DNA from: a virus
DNA length: 20,002 nucleotides
Direction: 5' to 3' (one strand)
Virus record (IMG/VR): IMGVR_UViG_3300031841_000030
Location: 1 to 20,002 of that record
How positions within the stretch are numbered: the stretch's first letter is position 1; each line of letters opens with the position of its first letter. The notes beneath the pieces were generated by a model. It was not told the origin of the DNA, did no database searches, and was given only the letters and a program-made list of their open reading frames with translations. Shown here piece after piece: positions 4,841-13,731 of this stretch. The translations under genes and the position numbers were made by a program.

Positions 4841-6748
4841 CTAAAGTGCAATCGCCATAGCCACTGCAAAACCTGCTGTAGCACCTGCTGATGGAAGGTT
4901 AGTAAGCTGTGAGCCATCAACTGCTGGCAGTCTAGCTGACCCATCAAGTTGTACTACATTGTTTGCACTTGTACCTACAGTCTGTGTAGCGGCTGTACCT
5001 AAACCAAGTGTAGTACGTTGCGCTGATGCATCTGCGTCATCTAACAGTGCTTTACCTGCTGCTGTCAGGTCGTAGGTTGCGGCTGTTCCTGACCCGGTAA
5101 ACTGAATACCTTTGTCTGCTGCAGATGTCAGACCAGCAATAGCAGCCAGTTCTGCATCGTAGGCTTGTACATCAGTACCAATAGCTAGGCCAAGTGTAGT
5201 ACGCTGGGCAGAAGCATTTGCATCATCAAGTAATGCTTTACCAGCAGCAGTAAGGTCATATGTTGCCGCAGTACCACTACCTGTAAACTGAATACCCTTA
5301 TCAGCAGCAGATGTTAAACCTGCTAGTGCTGCAAGTTCTGCATCGTAGGCTTGTACATCTGTTCCAATAACCAAACCAAGATTAGTACGTGCAGCAGATG
5401 CAGTGCTTGCACCTGTACCACCATCGGCTACAGCCAAGTCACCTGAAGACGTTACAGTTGACAGGTCAATAGTTGGGCTAGTTAAAGTTTTGTTAGTAAG
5501 TGTTTGTGTTCCTGTTAGCGTAGCCACAGTGCTATCAATGTTTAGAGTAGCAGAGCCAGAAGTAGCACCACCAGAAAGGCCAGTACCTGCAACCACGGCT
5601 GTAATATCACCAGCACCTAAACCTGAAACAGAAGAATCTACATATGCTTTAATAGATTGTTGTGTAGCTAACTGTGTAGCACTATCTGAAGCCATGTTAT
5701 CTTCATCAAGTACGGCAGTACCACTTACTGCAGTATTCAGTACAGCAGAAGTCAGTGTTTTATTTGTAAGTGTCTGTGTGCCTGTAAGGGTAGCTACAGT
5801 GCCATCTATTGCAAAGGTTACTGCATTACCCAAGCCAGATGTATCAATGCCTGTGCCGCCTGTAAACGTCATTGTTTCACTATCTAAGTCAATAGATAAT
5901 GCGCCACCGCTATCTGCTTGGAAATCTAAATCTTGTGCTGTTACTTGGGAATCAACATATGCTTTAATTGACTGCTGAGTTGCCAACTGAGTAGCACTGT
6001 CGGATGCCATGTTGTCTTCATCAAGAATAGCTGTACCACTGACACCTGTATTTAGTACAGCACTTGTTAGTGTTTTGTTGGTAAGGGTTTGTGTACCTGT
6101 TAGTGTAGCAACTGTGCTGTCAATAGCAACAGTAAGTGTCTGACTAGAACCGCTTGTATCAATACCTGTGCCACCAGCAATTGTAAATGTCTGGCTATCT
6201 AAATCTACTGCTAATGCACCACCAGAGTCACCTTGAAAGTCCAAGTCTTGTGCTGTTAGTTGTGCATCTACATATGCCTTGATAGACTGTTGTGTAGCTA
6301 AAGCGGTAGCACTGTCAGAGGACATATTGTCTTCATCAAGAATGTCCGTAACAGTAGTAGTAGGCATTGCAATGCTATCTACATATGCAACACCGTCAAT
6401 GTATAAATCTTTAAACTCTTTTCCGCTTGACCCTAAGTCAATGTCGTTATCTGTGGTTGGTTCAATTAAACCGTCTTTAACAATAAACTGTTCTGTAGAT
6501 GTGCCAGATACATCAATATTAAATTCTACTTGATTATTTGTATCGTCAACTACAACTTTATTTTTAGGCGTAGCAACACCGGGGTCTCCAATTAAACCAA
6601 TAACTGGACCTTCAGCCGCAGTGCCATCATGCTTATGACCTGTAGTATTACTAAATACATTGACTAGCTGGTTGAACTCGTCATTACTGTCGGCAGCATT
6701 AATAATGTCGCCATCAGTAAATGAGGACTGTCTGGTATAACCTGCCAT
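4841..6748 (-). CDS. Repeat-built tail fibre protein
   Basis: A 635-residue protein. Residues 1-60 ([34 protein letters not shown]) form a virion-attachment-type N-terminus common in phage fibres. Residues 136-427 hold almost three copies of a 105-residue repeat with [23 protein letters not shown] and the widespread fibre motif [14 protein letters not shown]. Residues 441-456 ([16 protein letters not shown]) are another classic fibre linker. Residues 457-580 hold two copies of a 62-residue repeat with [14 protein letters not shown] and [18 protein letters not shown]. The end ([20 protein letters not shown]) is also fibre-like. Such proteins form trimeric, mostly beta or coiled shafts that contact the host. 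There is no clear receptor-binding head, so the tip may be supplied by the small genes that follow. The start forms a TAATG overlap with the tubular protein B-like gene. Confidence 0.9.
   Translation of the reverse strand: MAGYTRQSSFTDGDIINAADSNDEFNQLVNVFSNTTGHKHDGTAAEGPVIGLIGDPGVATPKNKVVVDDTNNQVEFNIDVSGTSTEQFIVKDGLIEPTTDNDIDLGSSGKEFKDLYIDGVAYVDSIAMPTTTVTDILDEDNMSSDSATALATQQSIKAYVDAQLTAQDLDFQGDSGGALAVDLDSQTFTIAGGTGIDTSGSSQTLTVAIDSTVATLTGTQTLTNKTLTSAVLNTGVSGTAILDEDNMASDSATQLATQQSIKAYVDSQVTAQDLDFQADSGGALSIDLDSETMTFTGGTGIDTSGLGNAVTFAIDGTVATLTGTQTLTNKTLTSAVLNTAVSGTAVLDEDNMASDSATQLATQQSIKAYVDSSVSGLGAGDITAVVAGTGLSGGATSGSATLNIDSTVATLTGTQTLTNKTLTSPTIDLSTVTSSGDLAVADGGTGASTASAARTNLGLVIGTDVQAYDAELAALAGLTSAADKGIQFTGSGTAATYDLTAAGKALLDDANASAQRTTLGLAIGTDVQAYDAELAAIAGLTSAADKGIQFTGSGTAATYDLTAAGKALLDDADASAQRTTLGLGTAATQTVGTSANNVVQLDGSARLPAVDGSQLTNLPSAGATAGFAVAMAIAL
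5009..5380 (-). repeat. Two tandem copies of a 186-bp (62-residue) repeat in the tail fibre gene
   Basis: Copies at 5195-5380 and 5009-5194. The proteins differ at 3 of 62 positions, while the DNA differs at 42 of 186 positions by my count (about 77% identical). Nearly all changes are synonymous. Confidence 0.9.
5468..6343 (-). repeat. Almost three tandem copies of a 315-bp (105-residue) repeat in the tail fibre gene
   Basis: Copies at 6029-6343, 5714-6028 and a shortened third copy at 5468-5713. The first two agree at 86 of 105 residues by my count. The strongest conservation is in [23 protein letters not shown] and [17 protein letters not shown]. The third copy replaces the middle section with a shorter Gly-rich one. 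Confidence 0.85.
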
Positions 6749-8250
6749 TAGCGTCTTGCTCCTACATCAAATTCTAGCTGAAAACCCTTCAGCGAATATG
6801 GGGCTGATACACCCCTATCATTAACCCTTAACGCCACAGCAAATCCCGAACCTTCAATCGGTTGCCTGACCAGTGGGTTTGACTGTCCACCGTATGTTGC
6901 CGTTCCATATACCGATGTACCATATACAGCCACAACAGTGGCAGTGTCAAACGGATACGCAGCAGGACGTGGTACTTGTGGTGACTCATAGTCATATCTT
7001 ACAAACAGGTCTGCATTAACAGCAGCTTCAGGTGCATAGTTAATAATCACACGCTGAAAGTTTTTACGAATACCTGCATCGCCTAGTGATAAGTCAGGAG
7101 ACCTGTACTTACCTGTAATGGTATTACCATCAAAGTCATTACCGCTTTCTTGAAGATATACATAGCCATCATACTCGCCATGTAAAACAATAGACTCACC
7201 TGCGGCAACAATAAAGTCTGTACTACTAGGTCTTATACCACGAAGGTCTGCAAACTCATATGTTTGTTTTCTAACTGCTATAACACCTGTTGTATTTGCT
7301 CGTGTCGTATTTGCATTAGAAAAGAATATACGATATTGAGTTTTATCTGGTACAACTACACTATCAAACTCATCAACATCTGTTAAACCTTCAAACCTTG
7401 GCTGTACTTGTCGGCTAATTGTACCAAGTTCAACGTCACCAATCTTTTCTGTACCAGCAACAGTACGCAGTCCATCTGGACCAAGGAAGATAAGGTCTCC
7501 ACCAACTTCTTGAATAGTAAACCCGTTAACGCATCCTATTTCACGTGTAACAGGCTGTACCTGAAAATCTGCAATCGTATTACCAACCAGTTTAAAAATA
7601 CGTTCTTCACAAAAAATAAACAGTTGGTCACGAAACGGAAACAGTCCAGTAATATTACTGTCTACATTTATTGTACCTGAACCATTAGCTACACTAAAAT
7701 CATTATCAGTAAAAGGTGCAGTAAAAACTAATGATTGTGGTGCGGCAGACATACCAGCAAAAAATAGTGCGTTTTTATGTCCTACTACAAACTTCGGGTT
7801 AGCAGGTGCGCCTGTTGCGTTAATATCAGTAACAGTAGTGCCATCATACTTGGTCGCATTATTTGCACCATCGGCCCACACGATAAAATCTGTGCCAGCC
7901 AAATTGTAACGGAAGTGTGTGTATTTACCAGCACTGGTTCTACCTGTATCAATTTGTGTCCAACTACCTGTTTTGCCAGCTTCGTGTATTTTAGTTCCAC
8001 GGGCTGCAATAACCTTACCGTTAAAGTAAGCAGACATTAGTACCTTTTCACTAGCACTAGCATCCTGTGGTACAATATTGCTGTTCCACTTTGTATAGCC
8101 AGAGATGCGTCTGTATCCACCTTTAATATCTGGCTCAAAGTTTTGCAACTCAAGTGCCATGCCCGGTTGCATATCAAAAGTAGAAAGGTCTAGTACCAAT
8201 CCCCCAGAACAGGCAAAGACAAATGGGCTAAGTCCTGATTCGTCTGCCAT
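6748..8250 (-). CDS. Tail tubular protein B-like (tail nozzle) protein
   Basis: A 500-residue protein. It follows the tubular protein A-like gene by seven bases and precedes the fibre gene, the place of gp12 in T7-like phages. The N-terminus ([36 protein letters not shown]) and later strands ([39 protein letters not shown]) suggest a beta-propeller-type fold, as in podovirus nozzle proteins. The DNA would pass through a hexamer of this protein at the tail end, and fibres attach around it. There is no signal peptide or enzyme motif. T7 gp12 is longer (nearly 800 residues), so this is a compact version. The assignment rests on order, fold impression and recalled marine-phage relatives. Confidence 0.72.
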   Translation of the reverse strand: MADESGLSPFVFACSGGLVLDLSTFDMQPGMALELQNFEPDIKGGYRRISGYTKWNSNIVPQDASASEKVLMSAYFNGKVIAARGTKIHEAGKTGSWTQIDTGRTSAGKYTHFRYNLAGTDFIVWADGANNATKYDGTTVTDINATGAPANPKFVVGHKNALFFAGMSAAPQSLVFTAPFTDNDFSVANGSGTINVDSNITGLFPFRDQLFIFCEERIFKLVGNTIADFQVQPVTREIGCVNGFTIQEVGGDLIFLGPDGLRTVAGTEKIGDVELGTISRQVQPRFEGLTDVDEFDSVVVPDKTQYRIFFSNANTTRANTTGVIAVRKQTYEFADLRGIRPSSTDFIVAAGESIVLHGEYDGYVYLQESGNDFDGNTITGKYRSPDLSLGDAGIRKNFQRVIINYAPEAAVNADLFVRYDYESPQVPRPAAYPFDTATVVAVYGTSVYGTATYGGQSNPLVRQPIEGSGFAVALRVNDRGVSAPYSLKGFQLEFDVGARR

Positions 8251-8257
8251 GTATCAC

Positions 8258-8977
8258 CTAAAATGCTGCTATGTTAATGCCGTATCTCTGTGAGTGCGGT
8301 ATATAAGTTGACCTTACGTAGTCTGCTCTATTTAGCAGTATAGACTGCATGTGCTTAATACCTTCTTCAAAACGTGAGAAGTTTATACCATACTGCTGTG
8401 CTTCACCACGATACTGATAGGCATATGCGGTAGCACCATCTGCAATTACCTGACGAAACTGTTCAGGTATAGTTGGTACATCTGTTGCTGCAGAAAGAGC
8501 AGTGGGCTTGTCAAAATATTCAAATTTTAATTCGTAAGCTGCATCAGGATAAGGATACAAACCGTAGTTATTGTCGGGTGTACGGAATACATAAATAGGT
8601 ACACCGCCTACATCTGATGTACTTTCTTGGTCAATAAATCTGTCTACATATTCTTTATAGTCAAGCACACGTAGTGTTGTACCAGCCACACCAAGAGTAT
8701 TGTCTTTTGATATTCTAAATGTTTCATAGTCTACATGCGTTGCTGTAGCAGGAACAGTGTAACGTGTTGTGTTTGCTACAAGTGTTACAGTGCTAGTCGC
8801 ATGTGAAAAAGGCCAACCAAACTCTCGTTGGTTGACGTAATTGACAGCATCATTTACTGCGTTTTTACATTGTACTTGAAATCCACGTGCGCCACTTGCA
8901 AAATTAGAGGAAGTCAGTTCTACCTCATTCATTCTTGCCAGCACTTCGTTTGTCAAGCCTAAGTAATCGTATGCCAT
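8258..8977 (-). CDS. Tail tubular protein A-like (head-tail adaptor) protein
   Basis: A 239-residue protein starting MAYDYLGLTNEVLARMNEVE. The helical N-terminus continues through NAVNDAVNYVNQREFGWPF, then a beta section (RYTVPATATHVDYETFRIS). A Tyr-rich section (NNYGLYPYPDAAYELKFEYF) and a helical C-terminus (FRQVIADGATAYAYQYRGEA) follow. This order matches gp11-type adaptors of T7-like phages, a ring between portal and nozzle. T7 gp11 is a little shorter (just under 200 residues). It lies after a hairpin at 8989-9021, with AGGA seven bases upstream of the ATG. The following gene is the likely nozzle. Confidence comes from position plus pattern. Confidence 0.75.
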   Translation of the reverse strand: MAYDYLGLTNEVLARMNEVELTSSNFASGARGFQVQCKNAVNDAVNYVNQREFGWPFSHATSTVTLVANTTRYTVPATATHVDYETFRISKDNTLGVAGTTLRVLDYKEYVDRFIDQESTSDVGGVPIYVFRTPDNNYGLYPYPDAAYELKFEYFDKPTALSAATDVPTIPEQFRQVIADGATAYAYQYRGEAQQYGINFSRFEEGIKHMQSILLNRADYVRSTYIPHSQRYGINIAAF

Positions 8978-8988
8978 CTGTAAATCCT

Positions 8989-9038
8989 AAAAGAGTAAGC
9001 AGGGGCAACCGAAGCTGCCCCCACTAAGTGATTACTTA
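8989..9038 (-). terminator. UUCG-capped hairpin behind the capsid genes, probable partial terminator
   Basis: On the minus strand GGGGCAGC-TTCG-GTTGCCCC (9002-9021) forms an eight-pair stem with one G-U pair, closed by the very stable C(UUCG)G loop. A T-rich stretch ending in TTTT (8989-8992) follows. A five-pair hairpin (9025-9038) containing the upstream stop codon precedes it. The position, after the capsid genes and before the tubular genes, is like that of the T7 late terminator. The T-tract is interrupted, so read-through is likely. Confidence 0.65.
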
Positions 9039-9515
9039 TGCAAGTGTGTCACGGTCTACTTCGTCAGCAGCCATGTCACCTTGGTCACTGATGTCCATCA
9101 TTACAGCGTAAGCACGTAGCTTACCTGCTGAGAATGACGCACCACTACCTGCCAGCACAAAGTCAATTGTGTCGGAAGAAGTAGATGGTGCTAGTCCATC
9201 AATTGAAACCTGCGGAGCGTAATCGCCATCAGATGCACCGTCAATGTCCAGTGCGGCTGCAAACTCATCAACATCACCACCAGTGAAGCCAAGAGCAGCA
9301 GTTGCATCTGTACCTGTATTCATAGTTGCAGATTCTACAACTTGAAAACCTGCTGCCATGATTAATGTGTTAGCAGGTACGGTAATTGCCTGAATAGTAT
9401 CACCGGGGGCAATGCTATTTGTTGTCAGGTCAATTGTGACATCTACGTAGTACGGATTACGTCCACGCTGTGAGTTACCTGATTCGGGATGAAGTAATGC
9501 AGTAATGTTAGCCAT
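9036..9515 (-). CDS. Capsid-associated virion protein, possible decoration protein
   Basis: A 159-residue protein directly behind the major capsid gene, with GGGGAG upstream of its ATG. It is acidic and beta-rich: YYVDVTIDLTTNSIAPGD, QAITVPANTLIMAAGFQV, then SSDTIDFVLAGSGASFSAG and LRAYAVMMDISDQGD. Few basic residues, no membrane segment and no enzyme motif. A short acidic beta protein made from the same transcript as the coat protein often decorates or stabilises the capsid. A head-tail joining role is also possible. I recall similar unnamed proteins in the same place in marine phages. The transcript probably ends in part at the hairpin just after the stop. Confidence 0.6.
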   Translation of the reverse strand: MANITALLHPESGNSQRGRNPYYVDVTIDLTTNSIAPGDTIQAITVPANTLIMAAGFQVVESATMNTGTDATAALGFTGGDVDEFAAALDIDGASDGDYAPQVSIDGLAPSTSSDTIDFVLAGSGASFSAGKLRAYAVMMDISDQGDMAADEVDRDTLA

Positions 9516-9530
9516 TTTTCAATACTCCCC

Positions 9531-10586
9531 TTATACCAAGTTAAACTTAGCGTTAACAAGACCTTCAGGACGCAGAATTTTGCGACCATACATGTGCATA
9601 CCACGAACAATGTCAGCAAAGCTGTCAGGGTCACGATATGTTTCTGTCTTGTTAATCTGCTCTGCAGTAGCTACTGAAGATGAATGTCCAGCAACAATCA
9701 CACCATAGTTTGATGCGTTTGTACCACCAGTTGTACCAGAACCAGTACCAATTGATGGTAGATTGTTTGAAACATACACTTGGAAGCCGTGCAGGTTATT
9801 TACAACGAGTCCGTTTTGCAGACCAGCACCACCAAAGTCTGAGTTCAGAAGTTTTGAATCTTCATCTTTCAGTACCTCAAGGAATACTGGGTCAACTACA
9901 AGCCAACGGCCTTGTGAGTCCACATTTTGCTGGTCTAGCTTACGAGCCATACGAGCAATAATCATGGTTGGGTTAGCGTTACCTGAACCCGGTACTGCTG
10001 AAGCACCCGGCAGACGTGGCTGAATGCCAATTGATGAACCTGAAGAGCCACCGAAATCGTCAGCTTCCAGTTTCATTGATGACAACAGTTCGTCAGAACC
10101 TGCAGTTGAAACAGCTTTTGAACCATTTACAGTTGTGTTAACTGTATCAGGTGCGCCATGAAGAGCAGACTGCTTAAAGCCACACAGATAACCAAGAACG
10201 TCTTGGTCAAACTGGTCAGCCAAACGGTACGCAGCACGGTCACTTGCCAATTGCTGGAAGTTTACGTGGCTGTGTGCCTCTTCAATGTCATCAACCTTAA
10301 ATGCAAAGTAGTTAGCTTTGTCAATTGTCAGGTTGAAGTCTTCATCGTCAAGGTCTTGTGGCGTAATTGTTGTGCCACGTGCGTAAGACTTGACGGTAAT
10401 TTCGGGTTCCTTGATAATCTTAACGGAATCACCCATTGCAGCAATCTCACCGAAGTAATCATTGTTAGTGATTGCTTCAGCAACGGCAGACTTGCGGAAA
10501 GCAAGCTGCACCTGTTTGCTGTAAATTACAGGTGAAAAATTACCGTTAGGAAGATTACCATAACCCGCAGCGGTTGCGAATGCCAT
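9531..10586 (-). CDS. Major capsid protein (HK97-type fold expected)
   Basis: A 351-residue protein. The N-terminus (FSPVIYSKQVQLAFRKSAVA) reads as the N-arm. GDSVKIIKEPEITVKSYARG and IDKANYFAFKVDDIEEAHSH are typical of the long E-loop and P-domain region of HK97-type coats in podovirus-like phages. DRAAYRLADQFDQDVLGYL is a spine-type helix. Gly/Ser-rich stretches near 170-200 and 275-290 look like surface loops. The C-terminus (GMHMYGRKILRPEGLV) is typical of this coat type. There is no prohead-protease cleavage site that I can identify. A scaffold gene precedes it, separated by 238 noncoding bases with its own promoter, which fits the need for many coat copies. The ribosome-binding site AGGAG is close to the ATG. 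Confidence 0.88.
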   Translation of the reverse strand: MAFATAAGYGNLPNGNFSPVIYSKQVQLAFRKSAVAEAITNNDYFGEIAAMGDSVKIIKEPEITVKSYARGTTITPQDLDDEDFNLTIDKANYFAFKVDDIEEAHSHVNFQQLASDRAAYRLADQFDQDVLGYLCGFKQSALHGAPDTVNTTVNGSKAVSTAGSDELLSSMKLEADDFGGSSGSSIGIQPRLPGASAVPGSGNANPTMIIARMARKLDQQNVDSQGRWLVVDPVFLEVLKDEDSKLLNSDFGGAGLQNGLVVNNLHGFQVYVSNNLPSIGTGSGTTGGTNASNYGVIVAGHSSSVATAEQINKTETYRDPDSFADIVRGMHMYGRKILRPEGLVNAKFNLV

Positions 10587-10824
10587 GTTTTTCTCCTAAA
10601 GTTTTAGCATTTTTCTACAGATGCAAACTCACCAGACTAATCAGAGGCTAATTCGTTTGGGTGTGTATTCTAGCAAGGTGGCCGCCCTACTGTTCAACAG
10701 GCCAAATTCGTCAGGTAATCCGTAAGCTGTGCTTGTTTGCTGTTATGTGTGGACATATTGCGCTATACATCCACACTTGGTTACATATAGTTATACTGAA
10801 AAATAACTATTTGTCAACACTTTT
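10587..10824 (-). promoter_or_regulatory. Capsid promoter and long noncoding leader
   Basis: This is the longest gene-free stretch in the window. On the minus strand TTGACA (10812-10817) and TATAAC (10790-10795) are 16 bases apart: a perfect -35 and a five-of-six -10. TTGACAAATA is shared with the promoter at 4809-4837. Transcription would start near 10783, leaving a leader of close to 200 bases before the coat ATG. The leader holds the stem-loop at 10747-10776 and a weak TGGCC/GGCCA pairing at 10679-10704. Two tiny reading frames of about 20 codons start in it, but neither has a ribosome-binding site. Confidence 0.75.
10747..10776 (-). other. Stem-loop near the 5' end of the predicted capsid mRNA
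   Basis: A seven-pair perfect stem (GTGTGGA at 10747-10753 with TCCACAC at 10770-10776) encloses a 16-base loop that can add three more pairs. It would begin about seven bases after the predicted transcription start. No T-run follows on either strand, so it does not look like a terminator. A 5'-end structure that protects the capsid message is possible. Confidence 0.5.
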
Positions 10825-11697
10825 TTATCTGGCAGAACCAGAAATATCATAGATAAACTTTCCTGTGCGGATAGCTTCCATAATTGCGTCAGAGTGTTTC
10901 TCATATTCTTGCGGAGACATCGCTTGAACTTGAGACTCTTTTAAATAAGTGGAAGATTCGTCTGCTTGAGGTGTGTTTCGTTCACGTTTCGTTGAAACAG
11001 CTTCAGCAGCACCTTTATCTTTTTTAGATTTCTTCTCACCTTTTATTCCTCTATCTACTTTGTACAAGTCAATAGCCCGTGCTGCTGACCGTGCATCATT
11101 ATCATTTTCGTATAATGCATCTTGCACCCACTTAGGCTGTTCATCAGCCCAATCATGAAAGTCATCGCTATCACGAATCTCATCAAAGTCAGGATGTAGC
11201 TTTAACAACTCAGCTTCAGCTTTTTCTTTTGTTGCTGACTGCTGCATCTCATCAATTGCTTTCATGCGGTCTTCAAGAATACTTGTTTGCTCCGCAGCTT
11301 TTTTCATTGCAATTGTTTCTACAATTTTTGCCACATCAGGATATTCTGCTGCCCACTCTTCAATGTCTTCATCTGACTTAGGCAATTTCATTTCTTTTTG
11401 TGCGGCAACAGAAAGTTGACGTTTTAAATCATCAATTTCTTTTTTTAATTCTTCAGCTTGTTTCTGCTGATGCCTACGTAAATCAGAGTAACGCTTCTTA
11501 AATGTTTTCTCTTCTGCGTTTGTAGGTTCAGCTTCTTGCTCTACAGGCTCTTCTGTTTCACCTGCATTTTCTTTTATAAGCTGTTCTAGTTCTGCTTCTT
11601 CACGTTGACGCTTTTCTTCGTTTGTGTACTTACGATTTGCAAATGCAACTTTCTTTTCTGGTTGCATTTCTTCTGCCATAATAGCTGCTTCAGCCAT
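10825..11697 (-). CDS. Capsid scaffolding protein
   Basis: A 290-residue protein, strongly charged and helical, just before the coat gene. Residues of about 20-40 (KYTNEEKRQREEAELEQL) and 85-110 (KRYSDLRRHQQKQAEELKKE) read as coiled coil. The middle (LLKLHPDFDEIRDSDDFHDW, then PKWVQDALYENDNDARSAAR) is a motif I recall from scaffold-type proteins of many marine phages. A Lys-rich linker (GEKKSKKDKG) leads to the C-terminal helix (SPQEYEKHSDAIMEAIRTGK), where scaffolds usually bind coat protein. Scaffolds direct coat assembly into a prohead and then leave. AAGGAG is well placed before the ATG. No protease motif is visible. Confidence 0.8.
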   Translation of the reverse strand: MAEAAIMAEEMQPEKKVAFANRKYTNEEKRQREEAELEQLIKENAGETEEPVEQEAEPTNAEEKTFKKRYSDLRRHQQKQAEELKKEIDDLKRQLSVAAQKEMKLPKSDEDIEEWAAEYPDVAKIVETIAMKKAAEQTSILEDRMKAIDEMQQSATKEKAEAELLKLHPDFDEIRDSDDFHDWADEQPKWVQDALYENDNDARSAARAIDLYKVDRGIKGEKKSKKDKGAAEAVSTKRERNTPQADESSTYLKESQVQAMSPQEYEKHSDAIMEAIRTGKFIYDISGSAR

Positions 11698-11704
11698 TTC
11701 TTTT

Positions 11705-11728
11705 CTCCTTATGGGGCTAACCGTAGCC
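11705..11728 (-). other. Small hairpin beside the scaffold ribosome-binding site
   Basis: On the minus strand GGCTA-CGGT-TAGCC (11715-11728) forms a five-pair stem ending four bases before the AAGGAG of the scaffold gene (11705-11710). A second GGCTACC slightly upstream could compete for pairing. It may tune translation, but the stem is short. Confidence 0.3.
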
Positions 11729-11763
11729 AGTGTTGGGGGGTTAGGTAGCCATTGATATGTGGA

Positions 11764-13731
11764 TTATTTTTTAGAAGCTAACCCACTTTGCTTCATCTGT
11801 TGAGCAAGACCACCTTTTGCAAAACCTCCAAAAGCACCAAAAGACTCACCAACACCACCACCAGTTCCAACGCCACCACCGTAGCCTACACTTCCACCAA
11901 AAGAAGGACGACCACCATAGTCTTCTGAGTCACTGTCTCCTCCACCAACTGAACGTGTGCTTCCCATTTGTTGCCGTTGCCGTTCTTCTGCCCTGCGTTT
12001 ATTTTCTGCTGCCATTTCATTAATTAATTCTTGTGTAGTTTTTTTACTTCCGTCAGGATTTTCGGCACTAATTCCTAATTTAGCAGCAGCAGATGCAGCA
12101 GCGGCACGTTCTGCTTTTCTCTCTGCTCCTTTTTCTTGTGCTTGTTTTAGCTGTTCTTTCTTTGCTTTTTCAGGGTCAAATACTTTTCCTTCATCAAATG
12201 AATCTTTTAAACGATTGCCTTGAGAGTCAACACCTGTAGCTATAAGTTCCGCTAAACTTTGTCCTTTATATTCTATACCTGCTGCTTTTGCCATTTCTTT
12301 AGCTTGTCTATTATCTAAATCTTTACTGTAGTTTTCACCAAAGTTTTTTTCAATAGCACTTTGTACTTCAAATATACTTGCTAATACTTCATTTGTTTTT
12401 CCACTAAATCTGTCACCCATAATGCTTTCAAATAAAGCCTCAGATAATGTAATCTTAGAACCATCCTCTTTTGTTAAAGTTTTTTGGTCTTGATTTGCTA
12501 ATCCTCTACCAAATTCAGCAATGCTGTCTTTTAAACCAGCAAAAACTCTATTAGCACCTTCTTTACCTGCAGTAGTTCTTTTTGATAAATCACCTGTCAC
12601 ACTGGATGCACTACCTACTGAATATCTAGTAGAACCTCTAACTTGACCGGGTTTAAATCCGCTTAGTTCACCTTCTTTTCTCTTAGTTGCTTCTGTAACA
12701 ACAGTGCCACCAAGATTTACAGTCTGTTTACCTGCAAATGGGTCTGATGGTTCATCACCACTATCCTGCTGTTCAGGAGCAGCAGTTTTAGTTGTTTCTG
12801 TTTTAACATCTGTAGTTGTATCTACTGCCTCGCCTTTTACTTTGTAACCTTCTGGAATAGGATAGATAGGCTTACCATCTTTAAACGGTATTTGCATTTC
12901 CATGCCAGCGTCATTTACATAGGTACGCATTTCATCATAACCACCGGGAGATGGTTGCGCTGCACCTGTTAACTGTTCAAATGTAGGCGTTTGCTGTGAA
13001 ATTGTTGGTGTAAACTGTTGTGTTGGAGGAGTATACTGTTGAGCCATCGGTTGACCTGTTGGCATAGGCACAGGAGTATATGGCGTAAACTGAGGTGTGT
13101 AGCTAGTAAACTGAGATGGCTGATAGCCAGCAATACCAGTAAATCCTTGTGGCTGTACAAAACCACCTACCTGATATTCTAACATACCATCGTCTTCCAT
13201 GTCAAGGTCATTTATATCAAAAGGAACACCATCTGGTATAGTAGCTTCTTCTGAGTTACCCATCTGCCCCATAGCTTCCATACGAGCCAGACCAGCTTTA
13301 GCTTCATCTCTAAGGGCCATTATTTTTTCTAAACCAATATAGCGAACTACATCTGCAGGTAAAACAAACTCACCTTCACTTAATTGGGCTGGAATGTCAT
13401 CACGCACCTCTTCCTGTGTAGAGCCTACAGGTACATCATTACCTGACTCTGGGTCAACTGTGCCGCCCTCATCCATAAGTCCACCTTCATCAAACGCACC
13501 CTCTACAGGCTCAAACAGTTCCATTTGTTTACTTAGCATAGCCCCACCCTTTGCTAACTCTACATCAAATCCATCACCACCGTCTAGAGGATAAACAGGT
13601 ATAGTATTGCTCTTGCCTCGCAAGTCAGCTTTATATCCAAAACCTTTAAGTTTCTTTTGGGCTTGTGCTGCAGACAGGTCTCCTTTAGCATAGCTGTCTA
13701 AAATACCTTCTGCTTTTTTATAATTACCCAT
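11764..13731 (-). CDS. Large low-complexity virion-type protein between portal and scaffold
   Basis: A 655-residue protein. The N-terminal 60 residues are helical. Residues 81-133 are the most conserved-looking: Gly/Asp-rich (DEGGLMDEGGT), then VRDDIPAQLSEGEFVLPADV and VRYIGLEKI, a motif I recall in the same place in marine podovirus-like phages. Residues of about 204-250 are a Gln/Thr/Pro/Tyr low-complexity run (QFTSYTPQFTPYTP). Residues 277-296 (MEMQIPFKDGKPIYPIPEGY) look like a small separate motif. A charged helical section near 540-600 and a Gly-rich end (GYGGGVGTGGGVGESFG) ending AKGGL...KK follow. No enzyme motif is seen. Likely a virion-internal or head-assembly protein. The start overlaps the preceding small gene's stop by eight bases. 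Confidence 0.6.
   Translation of the reverse strand: MGNYKKAEGILDSYAKGDLSAAQAQKKLKGFGYKADLRGKSNTIPVYPLDGGDGFDVELAKGGAMLSKQMELFEPVEGAFDEGGLMDEGGTVDPESGNDVPVGSTQEEVRDDIPAQLSEGEFVLPADVVRYIGLEKIMALRDEAKAGLARMEAMGQMGNSEEATIPDGVPFDINDLDMEDDGMLEYQVGGFVQPQGFTGIAGYQPSQFTSYTPQFTPYTPVPMPTGQPMAQQYTPPTQQFTPTISQQTPTFEQLTGAAQPSPGGYDEMRTYVNDAGMEMQIPFKDGKPIYPIPEGYKVKGEAVDTTTDVKTETTKTAAPEQQDSGDEPSDPFAGKQTVNLGGTVVTEATKRKEGELSGFKPGQVRGSTRYSVGSASSVTGDLSKRTTAGKEGANRVFAGLKDSIAEFGRGLANQDQKTLTKEDGSKITLSEALFESIMGDRFSGKTNEVLASIFEVQSAIEKNFGENYSKDLDNRQAKEMAKAAGIEYKGQSLAELIATGVDSQGNRLKDSFDEGKVFDPEKAKKEQLKQAQEKGAERKAERAAAASAAAKLGISAENPDGSKKTTQELINEMAAENKRRAEERQRQQMGSTRSVGGGDSDSEDYGGRPSFGGSVGYGGGVGTGGGVGESFGAFGGFAKGGLAQQMKQSGLASKK

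Noticed and set aside
5403-5978. Long plus-strand reading frame of 191 codons
   Set aside because: It is antisense to the repetitive tail fibre gene, and its Val/Ser/Pro/Ala-rich sequence mirrors the repeat. No ribosome-binding site or family is visible.
8920-8958. TTGACA inside the tubular protein A gene as another promoter
   Set aside because: At the right spacing only a three-of-six -10 match exists, and the bases encode the conserved start of the protein.
10158-10535. Plus-strand reading frame of 125 codons opposite the capsid gene
   Set aside because: It is fully antisense to a confident coat protein gene and has no recognisable protein features.
10747-10776. Capsid-leader stem-loop as a terminator of the scaffold transcript
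   Set aside because: No T-run follows on the minus strand, and it lies downstream of a promoter, where a terminator would block the capsid gene.
10679-10776. Two reading frames of about 20 codons in the capsid leader
   Set aside because: Neither has a ribosome-binding site or notable sequence, so they are likely chance.
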